A stretch of 64,000 nt of DNA from Candidatus Reconcilbacillus cellulovorans (GTDB lineage: Bacteria > Bacillota > Bacilli > Paenibacillales > Reconciliibacillaceae). The notes beneath the pieces were generated by a model that had not been told where the DNA came from, searched no databases, and worked only from the letters and a program-made list of their open reading frames with translations. This document shows positions 1 through 7,038 of this stretch, in pieces. Each line of letters begins with the position of its first letter. Position 1 is the first letter of the stretch. The DNA lies in NCBI GenBank assembly GCA_002507565.1, contig MOXJ01000005.1, positions 34,596 through 98,595 of the forward strand, read 5' to 3'. Both the position numbers and the translations under genes were made by a program.

Positions 1-159
1 CAAAACGCCGTCTTCCGGGCCGGCGCCGGAGGCTTCTGCGATGTTTCTCAGCACCGCCGGCGACACGAGAAAATGCTGCCCCCACTTTTTGCGCAAGTCC
101 AGTCCGTGCCTGCGCAAAATGTCGCGCGTGCGCGTCGGATCGGCGATGTCGGCGTTCAC
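1..159 (-). CDS. rsmA: 16S rRNA dimethyladenosine transferase RsmA/KsgA, N-terminal part (cut by window edge)
   Basis: Only the first 53 codons are in the window. The N-terminus contains the signature LRKKWGQHFLVSP, the conserved start of the KsgA/RsmA family, which dimethylates two adjacent adenines in the 3' hairpin of 16S rRNA. The GTG start overlaps the TGA stop of rnmV in a GTGA arrangement, so the two are probably translationally coupled. The rnmV-ksgA order is the standard one in Bacillales. The catalytic methyltransferase motifs lie outside the window, so the identification rests on the N-terminal motif and synteny. Confidence 0.9.
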   Translation of the reverse strand, partial: MNADIADPTRTRDILRRHGLDLRKKWGQHFLVSPAVLRNIAEASGAGPEDGVL

Positions 160-725
160 GGCGCCTTCACCGCCGTTTCGGCCAATCCGCACGTCTCAAG
201 CGCCCGGAACAGCTCGTCTTTCCGGATGCCGAACATTTGAATTCTTCTCCAGAACTGTTTTGAGTTACAGTATCCCCATCCGAGCGCATCGCCGACCGCC
301 CGTCTACGCGCCGCCGAATCCGGGCGACCCGCCAACCCCGCGGCCAGCACGTCGTCCCAACGCACGTCGGAGTCCGGCTTCCGGCCGTCGGCGCGCGCTG
401 ACGCCAACGCACGGCGGATCGCCTCATCGGACGCATACTCGACGCCGATTTTGCCGTCGGCGCGTCGGGCCTCTTCGGGCTTCAGGAAAGCGTGCCTGCA
501 TCCCGGAACACGCGATGCGACCGTTCTCCGAATTTTTTCTCCGGCGTAGTCGGGATCGAACAGCAAAATAACGCCCCGGCGGCGGCAAGCCAACTCGATC
601 CGGCGAAGGACATCCTCGTCCACCGCTGAACCGTTCGTTTCCAGCGTGTCGGCGCCGGAGGCGCGACGAACGGCGGCCGCGTCGTTTTTGCCTTCAACGA
701 CGACGATCTCGCGAATCGTCAACAC
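156..725 (-). CDS. rnmV: Ribonuclease M5
   Basis: RNase M5 matures the 5' and 3' ends of the 5S rRNA precursor. The 189-residue product is a small TOPRIM protein of the usual length (about 186 in B. subtilis). The TOPRIM glutamate is in VVVEGKND near residue 11, and the metal-binding DPD motif lies at residues 56-58 in LLFDPDYAG. A reading frame continues upstream, but the GTG at 725 is preceded by a strong GGGAAGGGA site and starts exactly where the family starts. The gene overlaps rsmA by 4 bp and follows a terminator hairpin after yabE. Confidence 0.93.
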   Translation of the reverse strand: MLTIREIVVVEGKNDAAAVRRASGADTLETNGSAVDEDVLRRIELACRRRGVILLFDPDYAGEKIRRTVASRVPGCRHAFLKPEEARRADGKIGVEYASDEAIRRALASARADGRKPDSDVRWDDVLAAGLAGRPDSAARRRAVGDALGWGYCNSKQFWRRIQMFGIRKDELFRALETCGLAETAVKAP

Positions 726-743
726 GCATCCCTTCCCGCTCAC

Positions 744-783
744 AAACGAAAAGAGGACGACGGGGCGAAACCCCGGTGTCCTC
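744..783 (-). terminator. Rho-independent terminator between yabE and rnmV
   Basis: Read on the minus strand, an inverted repeat with arms GAGGAC/GTCCTC and an inner GGGG/CCCC helix is followed by a T-rich tract (ttttcgttt). It lies just after the yabE stop and before the rnmV ribosome binding site, so rnmV expression may depend on read-through or a weak local promoter. Confidence 0.75.
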
Positions 784-831
784 CGTACCTGCTCCCGACG
801 ACCCCATTGTAAGCCCTTTGCGGCGCGCGCG

Positions 832-1983
832 TCAATCTGCGGCAGGTTTCTCCTTGCCGATGACGTATACCTTATAGCCGCGCTTGACGCCGAATTGCCG
901 GGCGTAGTCGACATTGTCGAAATAAATGTCGATCTTGTTGCCGCGGATCGCGCCGCCGGTATCTTCCGCCCGCCGAAAACCGATGCCCTCGATGTAAACC
1001 CACCATCCGAGCGGAATGACGTCGGGGTCGACGGCGATCGTCCGTCCTTCCGTCGTCTTCGTCCCGGTCGCCGTAATGCCCGTCCACTGACCCCCGGGAT
1101 ACGCCCGCGCGTTCGTCGAATAGGCGGTCAGCGTGACGTTATTGAGCACGCGCACATACCGGAACGTCACGCCGCCCTTCGTGACGACGCGGGCTTCATT
1201 CTCATCGTCCGCGGAAAGCACGGTCACCGGCTGTTTCGTACCGACGGCGATGACTCGGTCGACGGGTTGCGCCACGGTTTTTTCCGCCACGACTTTTTCC
1301 TCGACCAGCACGCCGTCCTCGTACACTTTCTCGACCGTCTTCACCCGCTCCCCGGAACGACCTTCGCGCACGAGGCGTTCCTTGCCCTTCGGCAACGTGG
1401 CGTCGGTCGTGCGTACGGTGCCGAACGGCAGCGCCTCGCGGATTTCCACGGTTTCTTTCTCTACGCGCACGACGCGGATTTCGGTATCGGCGGACAGCTC
1501 CGCCGCCAGATCGGGCGTCACCCTGTCGTGTTCGTCGAGGTCGACGGCCAGCTGGCTCAACGCTTCCCCGACGGTCTTGCCCGTCGTATAGACCGTCCGC
1601 GTCATTCCATCCACCGTCACGACGACCGGTCTCGCTCGTTCGAGTCCGATGCGGTCGCCGTCGCGCAAACGTGCGCCGTAAGGCGCCGAAAGCCGGTCAT
1701 ACGGCCGGACGTTGATGCCTTCCTCGGCAAGCAGCGTGCGGACGTCGGCGGCCGTCGTCTCCACCACGCGCTCCCGGCCGTCGACGACCAACGTGACGCG
1801 TTTGTATGTCGTTCCGTACAGCAGCACGGCAAACGTGACGGCGGCGGCGAAGACGGCGGCGACGACCGTCGCCGCGCGACGGACGGCGCGGCGGTCCCCG
1901 ACGAAACGTTCCAGCGCGCCGGCGACGCGGCCGACGAACGGCCGCAACCGCCGGTTCCGGCGTTCTTCCCGGCTGTCTTCCAC
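832..1983 (-). CDS. yabE: YabE-like resuscitation-promoting/cell-wall hydrolase (DUF348, G5 and 3D domains)
   Basis: An exported cell-wall enzyme of the YabE/Rpf-like class, 383 residues. A single N-terminal membrane segment lies at about residues 33-55 and is followed by ubiquitin-like DUF348 repeats, a G5 domain around residues 170-250 and a C-terminal 3D domain. The 3D domain is recognised by TGTKTTEGRTIAVDP, VIPLG and AEDTGGAIRGNKIDIYF, with the conserved aspartates of the double-psi barrel. The frame is open further upstream, but that part overlaps a riboswitch expression platform and terminator. The GTG at 1983 lies downstream of both and has a GGAGGAGG site, so it is taken as the start. 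Expression is probably controlled by the cyclic-di-AMP riboswitch upstream. Confidence 0.9.
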   Translation of the reverse strand: MEDSREERRNRRLRPFVGRVAGALERFVGDRRAVRRAATVVAAVFAAAVTFAVLLYGTTYKRVTLVVDGRERVVETTAADVRTLLAEEGINVRPYDRLSAPYGARLRDGDRIGLERARPVVVTVDGMTRTVYTTGKTVGEALSQLAVDLDEHDRVTPDLAAELSADTEIRVVRVEKETVEIREALPFGTVRTTDATLPKGKERLVREGRSGERVKTVEKVYEDGVLVEEKVVAEKTVAQPVDRVIAVGTKQPVTVLSADDENEARVVTKGGVTFRYVRVLNNVTLTAYSTNARAYPGGQWTGITATGTKTTEGRTIAVDPDVIPLGWWVYIEGIGFRRAEDTGGAIRGNKIDIYFDNVDYARQFGVKRGYKVYVIGKEKPAAD

Positions 1984-2040
1984 CTTCGCTCGGTCCCTCC
2001 TCCGTGGCAGCGCCGGACGAGATGGCTTTCGACGGGCTTT

Positions 2041-2085
2041 TCGGAAAAACGAAAAACCCCGAAAGAGGGTACCTCTCCCGGGGGT
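2041..2085 (-). terminator. Terminator of the riboswitch expression platform upstream of yabE
   Basis: On the minus strand a GC-rich hairpin built from ACCCC/GGGGT and GAGG/CCTC arms is followed by ggtttttcgttttt. It lies about 55 bp downstream of the riboswitch aptamer and about 60 bp before the yabE start codon. This is where an intrinsic terminator of a transcriptional riboswitch should be. Ligand-dependent folding is inferred from the ydaO class. Confidence 0.75.
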
Positions 2086-2138
2086 CGGCTGCGCGCCGCA
2101 TCGATCCGTTGCCCGTTCGAAACGTCCCTCTCTCCCCA

Positions 2139-2320
2139 CGCTTACGAGGTTAGCTGACGGGTTCGGGCGAGAGAGTCGCCCTATTTGCGTACCGCGCGCC
2201 TACGGCCGTCGGGCCGGCGCGCCCTCCGCAAAATTCACCCCTGAATCGCCTCCTCCGGACAACACCGGATTCGGCACGGTTCCCCCGCTTTCCGCGACAA
2301 GGCGGAAATTCAGCGACGGA
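2139..2320 (-). ncRNA. Cyclic-di-AMP riboswitch (ydaO-yuaA class) controlling yabE
   Basis: The minus strand carries the ydaO-yuaA hallmark segments in order. GCGGGGGAACC is near 2280-2290, CAGGGGTGAAT is near 2235-2245, and the conserved 3' block CCCGAACC followed by GTCAGCTAACCTCGTAAGC is at about 2140-2168. The outer helix is closed by CGCT near 2312-2315 and AGCG near 2139-2142. Members of this class sense c-di-AMP and commonly sit before cell-wall hydrolase genes, where ligand turns expression off. That fits the terminator just downstream and the 3D-domain gene it precedes. Confidence 0.9.
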
Positions 2321-2350
2321 AGGTGTTTCGATCTGCAATTGTCGGTGGTA

Positions 2351-2380
2351 ATCTTAACCCAAGTCCTGCGTCTCTGTAAA
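2351..2380 (-). promoter_or_regulatory. Candidate sigma-A promoter for the riboswitch-yabE transcript
   Basis: On the minus strand TTTACA (2375-2380) and TAAGAT (2351-2356) are separated by 18 bp. The start site would fall about 25 bp before the riboswitch aptamer. Spacing and position are good; the -10 is a moderate match. Confidence 0.5.
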
Positions 2381-2457
2381 GCCGCAAAAATCCGAAAATC
2401 GGCCGATTTCCACATCTTCGCGCGATAAATGCGGCTTCAATCTCCATCTATCTTTTG

Positions 2458-3225
2458 TTAACTCAATATAAACAATTTTTTTGCGTTTTCGGTCGTGACG
2501 GCTGCCAGTTCATCCGGCTCCATGCCGAGGACGGAAGCCGCCGTTTCCGCGACGAGGCGCACGTACGCCGGCTCGTTACGCCGCCCTCGATGCGGATGCG
2601 GTGCCAAGTAAGGCGAATCGGTCTCCAGAAGCAGCCTGTCTTTCGGCACGCGCGCGAGCACTTCGCGGAGAGCGCCGTTGCTTTTGAACGTGATCGGCCC
2701 GCCGAACGACAAATAAAAACCGAGCGCCAGACACTCCGCGGCGAAATGCGCGTCGCCGGAAAAACAATGCATCACCCCGCCGATTTCGTCCGCCCGCTCT
2801 TCGCGCAAAATCGCGACGACGTCGCCGTGGGCGTCGCGGTTGTGGATGACGATCGGCTTGCCGACGCGGCGGGCAAGCCGGATCTGTTCGCGAAACGCAC
2901 GGCGCTGTACGTCGGGAGAGACGTTTTTCCAGTAGTAATCGAGGCCGATCTCGCCGATCGCGACCACTTTCGGGTGACGGCACCATTCCGCCAGACGGTC
3001 GAGATCGTCGGGTTCCATCTCCACCGCGTCCGTCGGATGCCAGCCGACGGCGGCCCAGACGTCCGGCTCTCGCTCGGCGAGCGCCAGCGACGCCGCGATC
3101 GACCGCCGGTTGAATCCGACGTCGATGATGCGCGTCACACCGGCTTCCCGCGCCCTCCGAAGCGCGTCGTCGCGGTCGTCGTCGAAGCGCGGCGAACTGA
3201 GATGCGCATGCGTGTCCGTCAGCAA
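2458..3225 (-). CDS. tatD: TatD-family metal-dependent DNase/hydrolase
   Basis: A 255-residue TIM-barrel hydrolase of the TatD family, proposed to act as a 3'-5' DNase. Metal ligands are visible in order: HxH in TDTHAHLS (residues 6 and 8), the glutamate in IGEIGLDYY, the histidine in VIHNRDAHGD, the histidine in MHCFSGD and the aspartate in LETDSPYLAPH. The TTG start at 3225 is chosen because AAGGAGG lies at the right distance and the family starts at this point. In B. subtilis this gene (yabD) follows metS; here metG is missing and an HD phosphohydrolase lies upstream instead. Confidence 0.93.
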   Translation of the reverse strand: MLTDTHAHLSSPRFDDDRDDALRRAREAGVTRIIDVGFNRRSIAASLALAEREPDVWAAVGWHPTDAVEMEPDDLDRLAEWCRHPKVVAIGEIGLDYYWKNVSPDVQRRAFREQIRLARRVGKPIVIHNRDAHGDVVAILREERADEIGGVMHCFSGDAHFAAECLALGFYLSFGGPITFKSNGALREVLARVPKDRLLLETDSPYLAPHPHRGRRNEPAYVRLVAETAASVLGMEPDELAAVTTENAKKLFILS

Positions 3226-3268
3226 AATGTCCGCCTCCTTGTCCGCCTCGTCGTCGGCCGGCGCCCGG

Positions 3269-4558
3269 TCACGTCGCGTCCCGTTCGAACAGCTTCCGCA
3301 GCCGGGGCGGCATCGATGCGGTCATCGCCAGCCATTCCTCCGGAACGTAAAGCCGGTGTCGGCCGCGGACAATGCCGCTGATCGACCGGATGATTTCGGA
3401 CTTATGGGAAATTTCCACCGTCCTGTCCCTGTCGTCCAGAATCAGAATCGGCAGCGATCCTTCCGGCGCGTCCGGCCGATATACATCATAAGGCATGTCG
3501 GTCGGAAAGTCGACCGCCGCGTAGTAATCGGGGTGAAATCCCGCGTCGGCCAGCGCGGCGCGCACGTCGTCGACCAACGCCAGTTCCTCCGGCTCGACCG
3601 CGACATACTTGAACAGCCGCCGGTTTAGAAACCGCCGGCACAAATCCGCCAAAACGGCGTCCTGCTCCTTCGTCCAACGGGCGAACGTCGTCATCATATA
3701 GGCCTCATCGAGCGCCAGATAGTCGCCGACGTCCGCAGTCCCTTCAAGCAGACGGCACAGTTCTTCCGGCAGCCAGGCGAACGGATGCCCTTGTTCGTAC
3801 AGTTCCTTGTAGCGCAGTAAAATATGCCGGAGCAAAATTTCCGAGCTGCGCGTCACCGGATGGAAATAAACCTGCCAATACATCTGGTAGCGCGACATCA
3901 AATAATCTTCCACCGCGTGCATGCCGCTTTCCTTGACGACCAGAAGCCCCCCATGCGGCCTGAGCACACGCAAAATACGCTCCAGGTCGAACGTCCCGTA
4001 ACGGACGCCGGTGTAGTAGGCGTCGCGCAGCAGATAATCCATCCGGTCGGCGTCCAACTGACTTGCGACGAGGCTGACGACGATCGTTTCGGGGTACGTC
4101 TTGGAAATCACGGCGGCCACCCGCTCCGGCAAGCCGGGGTCGTACGCTTCCAGCACGCGTCGTACTTCGGTCTCCCCAGTCACGATGCGGCACGACCAAT
4201 CTTCGTGGCGGACGCCGAAAACGCGCTCGATCGAATGCGAAAACGGACCGTGACCGATGTCGTGCAGCAGGGCCGCACACAAGCAAACCATGCTCTGTTC
4301 GCGCGGCCAGCCGGCATAGCCGTTGCGCTCGAACTGAGAAATCATCCGCCGTGCGATTTCGTAGACGCCGAGCGAATGGGAAAAACGACTGTGCTCGGCT
4401 CCGTGAAAAGTGAAAAACGACGTACCGAGCTGCCGGATGCGCCGCAAACGCTGGAATTCCGGCGTGTCGATCAAGTCCCAGACGACGCGGTCGCGAACAT
4501 AGATGTAATTGTGAACGGGGTCTTTGAACACCTTTTCTTCCGGAAGCCGTCCGCTCAT
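3269..4558 (-). CDS. HD-superfamily phosphohydrolase (YwfO/dGTPase-like)
   Basis: A 429-residue HD-domain protein. The N-terminus (LPEEKVFKDPVHNYI) and the motif series EHSRFSHSLGVYE and LLHDIGHGPFSHS match the YwfO-like HD phosphohydrolases related to dNTP triphosphohydrolases. The metal-binding His-Asp pair is in LLHDIGH, about residue 95, with a third ligand in QLDADRMDYL. The substrate cannot be read from the sequence. An ATG at 4564 abuts the ribosome site, whereas ATG 4558 has GGGAGG seven bases upstream and is preferred. The gene diverges from abrB and has its own sigma-A promoter. Its leader contains a 32-bp near-perfect palindrome. Confidence 0.88.
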   Translation of the reverse strand: MSGRLPEEKVFKDPVHNYIYVRDRVVWDLIDTPEFQRLRRIRQLGTSFFTFHGAEHSRFSHSLGVYEIARRMISQFERNGYAGWPREQSMVCLCAALLHDIGHGPFSHSIERVFGVRHEDWSCRIVTGETEVRRVLEAYDPGLPERVAAVISKTYPETIVVSLVASQLDADRMDYLLRDAYYTGVRYGTFDLERILRVLRPHGGLLVVKESGMHAVEDYLMSRYQMYWQVYFHPVTRSSEILLRHILLRYKELYEQGHPFAWLPEELCRLLEGTADVGDYLALDEAYMMTTFARWTKEQDAVLADLCRRFLNRRLFKYVAVEPEELALVDDVRAALADAGFHPDYYAAVDFPTDMPYDVYRPDAPEGSLPILILDDRDRTVEISHKSEIIRSISGIVRGRHRLYVPEEWLAMTASMPPRLRKLFERDAT

Positions 4559-4580
4559 CAGCATACCTCCCGGCGGTGCG

Positions 4581-4612
4581 CAATCAAAATTCATGTACAT
4601 GAATTTTGGTTG
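4581..4612. repeat. 32-bp near-perfect palindrome in the HD-gene leader
   Basis: A symmetric sequence centred on ATGTACAT with arms CAAAATTC/GAATTTTG, extended by three of four further pairs to 32 bp with one mismatched pair. It lies between the promoter and the ribosome binding site of the HD phosphohydrolase gene. It could be a dimeric regulator's operator or a hairpin next to the ribosome site. There is no T-tract on the transcript side, so it is not a typical terminator. Confidence 0.7.
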
Positions 4613-4696
4613 CACGACAAGAAGAGGAGGGTTGCATCAATTTCCCCCGCTCTCATTCTCGCTGACTTTTTCGATTTTGTCCAGCAATGACGCGGG

Positions 4697-4725
4697 TTTA
4701 TAGAGACGTTTGAAAAGTGTGACAA
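4697..4725 (-). promoter_or_regulatory. Sigma-A promoter of the HD phosphohydrolase gene
   Basis: On the minus strand TTGTCA (4720-4725) and TATAAA (4697-4702) are separated by exactly 17 bp, both close to consensus. The transcript would have a leader of about 130 nt that includes the 32-bp palindrome. Confidence 0.75.
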
Positions 4726-4744
4726 TTCGTCTCCGCCGCAAAAA

Positions 4745-4758
4745 CGAACATTTGTTCG
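4745..4758. promoter_or_regulatory. LexA/DinR (SOS) box
   Basis: CGAACATTTGTTCG fits the Bacillus SOS-box consensus CGAACRNRYGTTYC except for the last base. It lies in the divergent region between the HD phosphohydrolase and abrB, 20 bp upstream of the HD-gene -35 element. The motif is directly visible. Which promoter it controls is not clear. Confidence 0.65.
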
Positions 4759-4771
4759 AAGAAAGATGCTA

Positions 4772-4799
4772 AATATATTTCCTTAAAAGGAATCATATT
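4772..4799. repeat. AT-rich inverted repeat just upstream of the abrB promoter
   Basis: Arms AATATATTTCCTT and AAGGAATCATATT flank a central AA, with two mismatched pairs. The core is the perfect 14-bp palindrome TTCCTTAAAAGGAA. It ends 3 bp before the abrB -35 hexamer, so it is a plausible operator. The cognate regulator is unknown. Confidence 0.55.
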
Positions 4800-4802
4800 C
4801 CA

Positions 4803-4831
4803 TTGACTGTTTTGGGAGCCCCTGGTACGAT
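4803..4831 (+). promoter_or_regulatory. Sigma-A promoter of abrB
   Basis: TTGACT (4803-4808), a 17-bp spacer and TACGAT (4826-4831). Transcription would start near 4838, directly before the Spo0A-like inverted repeat. Confidence 0.75.
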
Positions 4832-4846
4832 GATACTTGAACAACG

Positions 4847-4866
4847 TTGTCGAAACGTGACGACAA
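4847..4866. promoter_or_regulatory. Paired Spo0A (0A) boxes downstream of the abrB start site
   Basis: TTGTCGAA on the plus strand and TTGTCG on the minus strand form the inverted repeat TTGTCG-N8-CGACAA, about +10 to +29 from the predicted start. In B. subtilis, phosphorylated Spo0A represses abrB from 0A boxes just downstream of its promoters. The arrangement here is the same, so repression by Spo0A is inferred. Confidence 0.65.
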
Positions 4867-4900
4867 TCTCAGAAAACCACATTTGGGAGGGGCATTTGCC

Positions 4901-5212
4901 ATGACCATGAAGTCCACCGGCATCGTGCGCAAAGTCGACGAACTCGGCCGCGTCGTCATCCCGATCGAGCTGCGGCGCACGCTCGGCATCGGCGAGAAGG
5001 ACGCGCTCGAAATCTACGTCGACGGGGAACGGATCATGCTGAAAAAGTATGAGCCGGCCTGCATTTTCACAGGTAATGCGGAAGACCTTGTCTACTTCAA
5101 GGGCAAAATGATCAGCAAACAATGCATCGAAGAGCTGATCGAGCTCTACAAGCAGATGACCGGCAACTCGCCGGACAAGACAGAAGCCGCGGCTGCGGCC
5201 AGCAAGGAATGA
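4901..5212 (+). CDS. abrB: Transition-state regulator AbrB
   Basis: A 103-residue AbrB-family DNA-binding protein. The N-terminal swapped-hairpin barrel (MKSTGIVRKVDELGRVVIP, then ELRRTLGIGEKDALEIYVDG) is nearly identical to B. subtilis AbrB. The C-terminal dimerisation part (CIFTGNAEDLVYFKGKM) is of the Paenibacillus type. AbrB represses post-exponential genes during growth. ATG 4901 follows a TGGGAGGGG site; a second ATG two codons on is also possible. The gene is monocistronic, with its own promoter, 0A boxes and a strong terminator. Confidence 0.96.
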   Translation: MTMKSTGIVRKVDELGRVVIPIELRRTLGIGEKDALEIYVDGERIMLKKYEPACIFTGNAEDLVYFKGKMISKQCIEELIELYKQMTGNSPDKTEAAAAASKE

Positions 5213-5237
5213 TCGCGGCTTTATCCGATCTTATTCT

Positions 5238-5270
5238 CCGGCGCGCTCCGAAGCGCGCCGGTTTTTCTTT
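5238..5270 (+). terminator. abrB terminator
   Basis: A perfect 10-bp GC stem (CCGGCGCGCT / AGCGCGCCGG) with a 4-base loop followed by TTTTTCTTT. It also separates abrB from the convergent nuclease gene ending at 5290. Confidence 0.9.
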
Positions 5271-5289
5271 GCACGCGTTACGGGTCCCC

Positions 5290-7038
5290 TTACGGCTCCT
5301 CGTTTTCGACTACCGCCGACGAGGCGACTTCGACGATCGCGTCGAGTTTTTCTGCGACTTCGGGATCGATCCGCTCCGCCGGCAGCAGGGAAGCCAGCGT
5401 ATGATAGTCGGTTTTCCGCATGATGTTGGGCAACCCGAGTTTTTCGAAATACCGCTCGAACACCCGGTCGAGAAATTCGCTCGCCTTGGCGTCCGGCGAC
5501 CACGGGTCGGGTTCTTTCAGCGTGCGCAGCGCGCCGGTGATTTCCTCGACCGTCTCTTCCATGGCGCGGCGTCTCCGTTCGGCGCCGCTCCAGTCGAACA
5601 GATCGTGATGCTCTGGCGTTCCTTCCGCATAGGCGAGCAACACGTCTCTGTCGCAGAAATAGTTTTCGATTTCCCGCCGCCTCCATCGCATCGCGCGCAG
5701 CGGACGGCCGGAAGAAGCGACGTTTTCGCTTTCAGGGCCCTCGTCGCGGTCCAGGATCGCGATGCCCACAAGATCGCGTTTCGCCTCCCGGAGGCCGTAA
5801 AAATGATCGAGCGCCTTCGACAGCTGGTTGCCGACGTAATGGACGAACGGACGCCGCAAGTACGCGGCGGCCGGATGGTTGAGCTTTTCCGCGAACACCT
5901 GTAAAACGGCGAGATCGGTGGAACCTTCCAGATACAGCACCCAGCCTGTCTGTTCGGCCTGGTAGTAATGATCGAACCGGATTTCCCGCAGCGACTTGAG
6001 CACCTGGCTGCCGCGGCCGTCGATTCGGTGCGGCCTGCCGACGAACGCGACGACCGTGTCGCGGCCGGCGGCTTCATTGAGCAACATTTCGGAGTGGCTG
6101 GCGGCGATGATTTGCGACCCGGTTTTCTCCGCGATTTCCGTCAGGATGGCGTACACTTCTCTCTGTCGCAGCACTTCTAAATGGGCGTCCGGCTCGTCGA
6201 GCAGAAGCACCGTTTTCGGGTTGGCGTACAGGTAGGCGAACAGCAGCAACATCTGTTGCAGCCCGCGTCCGGCGGCGGAAAGGTCGAGCTCCGTATGGCG
6301 TTCTTCGTACGTCATCGTGATCTGCCCGCGGGCGGGGTTGTATTTCGGCTCGTGCAGCGTGACGCCGAACAATCGACGGATTTGTTCTACTAGGTTTCTC
6401 CAATCTTCCGGGCTTTGCTCGCAGACGCGGTAACACAGGTTGCGCAACACTTGCGCGGTCTGGCCCTCGCCGAGCAGTACCTGGACGTAGCCCCAGTCGA
6501 GCCTCGGCTCACTCGACGCCAGTCCCGACATCGGCGGCAGGTAAGCGATATGAACGTTCGCGGCCTCCGGCGGAACGGGCAGACGGCGGACGACTTCGCC
6601 GTTTTCCCGAATGCCGAGCGGGCGGCAATAGAACGATTCCTCGTTGGCGTAGTCGAACTCAAGCCCGCACGACCAAGATTTACCGCCGGTGACGCCCTCG
6701 ACGACGATCTCGATCCGGATGTTCTGCGTCTGAGGCTTGCCGTCGGCGGATTTGGCGACGCTGCGTACGCGTCGGCCGTTCCAGAACAGACTGGTGTCGG
6801 GTACGGGCGTCGCCAGCACGTCGCGTCGGTTGATCGTCACGCCAGGGCGTTTTTCGGGATAAGGTTTCCCTTGCCAGCGCTCGTTCCACTTTTTCAAGCC
6901 GATCTCCCACAGCGCGAGCGCCTGCAGCGCCGTCGTCTTGCCGGAATTGTTCGGACCGATGAAGACGACGGTCTTGCCGAGTTCAATCGTTACGTCGCGG
7001 AATTTCTTGAAATTACGCACCCGCATGCCGGTCAGCAT
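5290..7038 (-). CDS. OLD/PARIS-like AAA ATPase fused to a TOPRIM nuclease domain
   Basis: A 582-residue protein. The N-terminal half is an ABC-type AAA ATPase with Walker A GPNNSGKTT (about residues 29-37), a signature-like LSAAGRGLQQM, Walker B LLLDEPDAH and an ASHSEMLL switch. The C-terminal half has TOPRIM-like acidic motifs, LYLEGSTDL and AILDRDEG, then RREIENYF, a feature shared with DUF4435/PARIS and OLD proteins. Such proteins are ATP-gated nucleases or phage sensors. No partner gene (a GajB-type helicase or reverse transcriptase) lies beside it. Its ATG overlaps the rsmI stop (ATGA), so it is translated as the last gene of a housekeeping operon. A defence role is inferred, not shown. 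Confidence 0.8.
   Translation of the reverse strand: MLTGMRVRNFKKFRDVTIELGKTVVFIGPNNSGKTTALQALALWEIGLKKWNERWQGKPYPEKRPGVTINRRDVLATPVPDTSLFWNGRRVRSVAKSADGKPQTQNIRIEIVVEGVTGGKSWSCGLEFDYANEESFYCRPLGIRENGEVVRRLPVPPEAANVHIAYLPPMSGLASSEPRLDWGYVQVLLGEGQTAQVLRNLCYRVCEQSPEDWRNLVEQIRRLFGVTLHEPKYNPARGQITMTYEERHTELDLSAAGRGLQQMLLLFAYLYANPKTVLLLDEPDAHLEVLRQREVYAILTEIAEKTGSQIIAASHSEMLLNEAAGRDTVVAFVGRPHRIDGRGSQVLKSLREIRFDHYYQAEQTGWVLYLEGSTDLAVLQVFAEKLNHPAAAYLRRPFVHYVGNQLSKALDHFYGLREAKRDLVGIAILDRDEGPESENVASSGRPLRAMRWRRREIENYFCDRDVLLAYAEGTPEHHDLFDWSGAERRRRAMEETVEEITGALRTLKEPDPWSPDAKASEFLDRVFERYFEKLGLPNIMRKTDYHTLASLLPAERIDPEVAEKLDAIVEVASSAVVENEEP

Noticed and set aside
1984..2139. Upstream extension of yabE to a GTG at 2139
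   Set aside because: This part contains the riboswitch terminator. The GTG at 1983 has the good ribosome site and the family start.
646..2157. Long open frame on the plus strand across yabE
   Set aside because: It is the antisense of yabE and its riboswitch. The product is a His/Arg/Asp-rich shadow typical of high-GC DNA, with no ribosome site.
2381..2434. Inverted repeats AAGCCGC/GCGGCTT and AAATCGGCCGATTT as a tatD terminator
   Set aside because: The inner repeat has no room for a loop and the outer loop is too long; a terminator cannot be supported.
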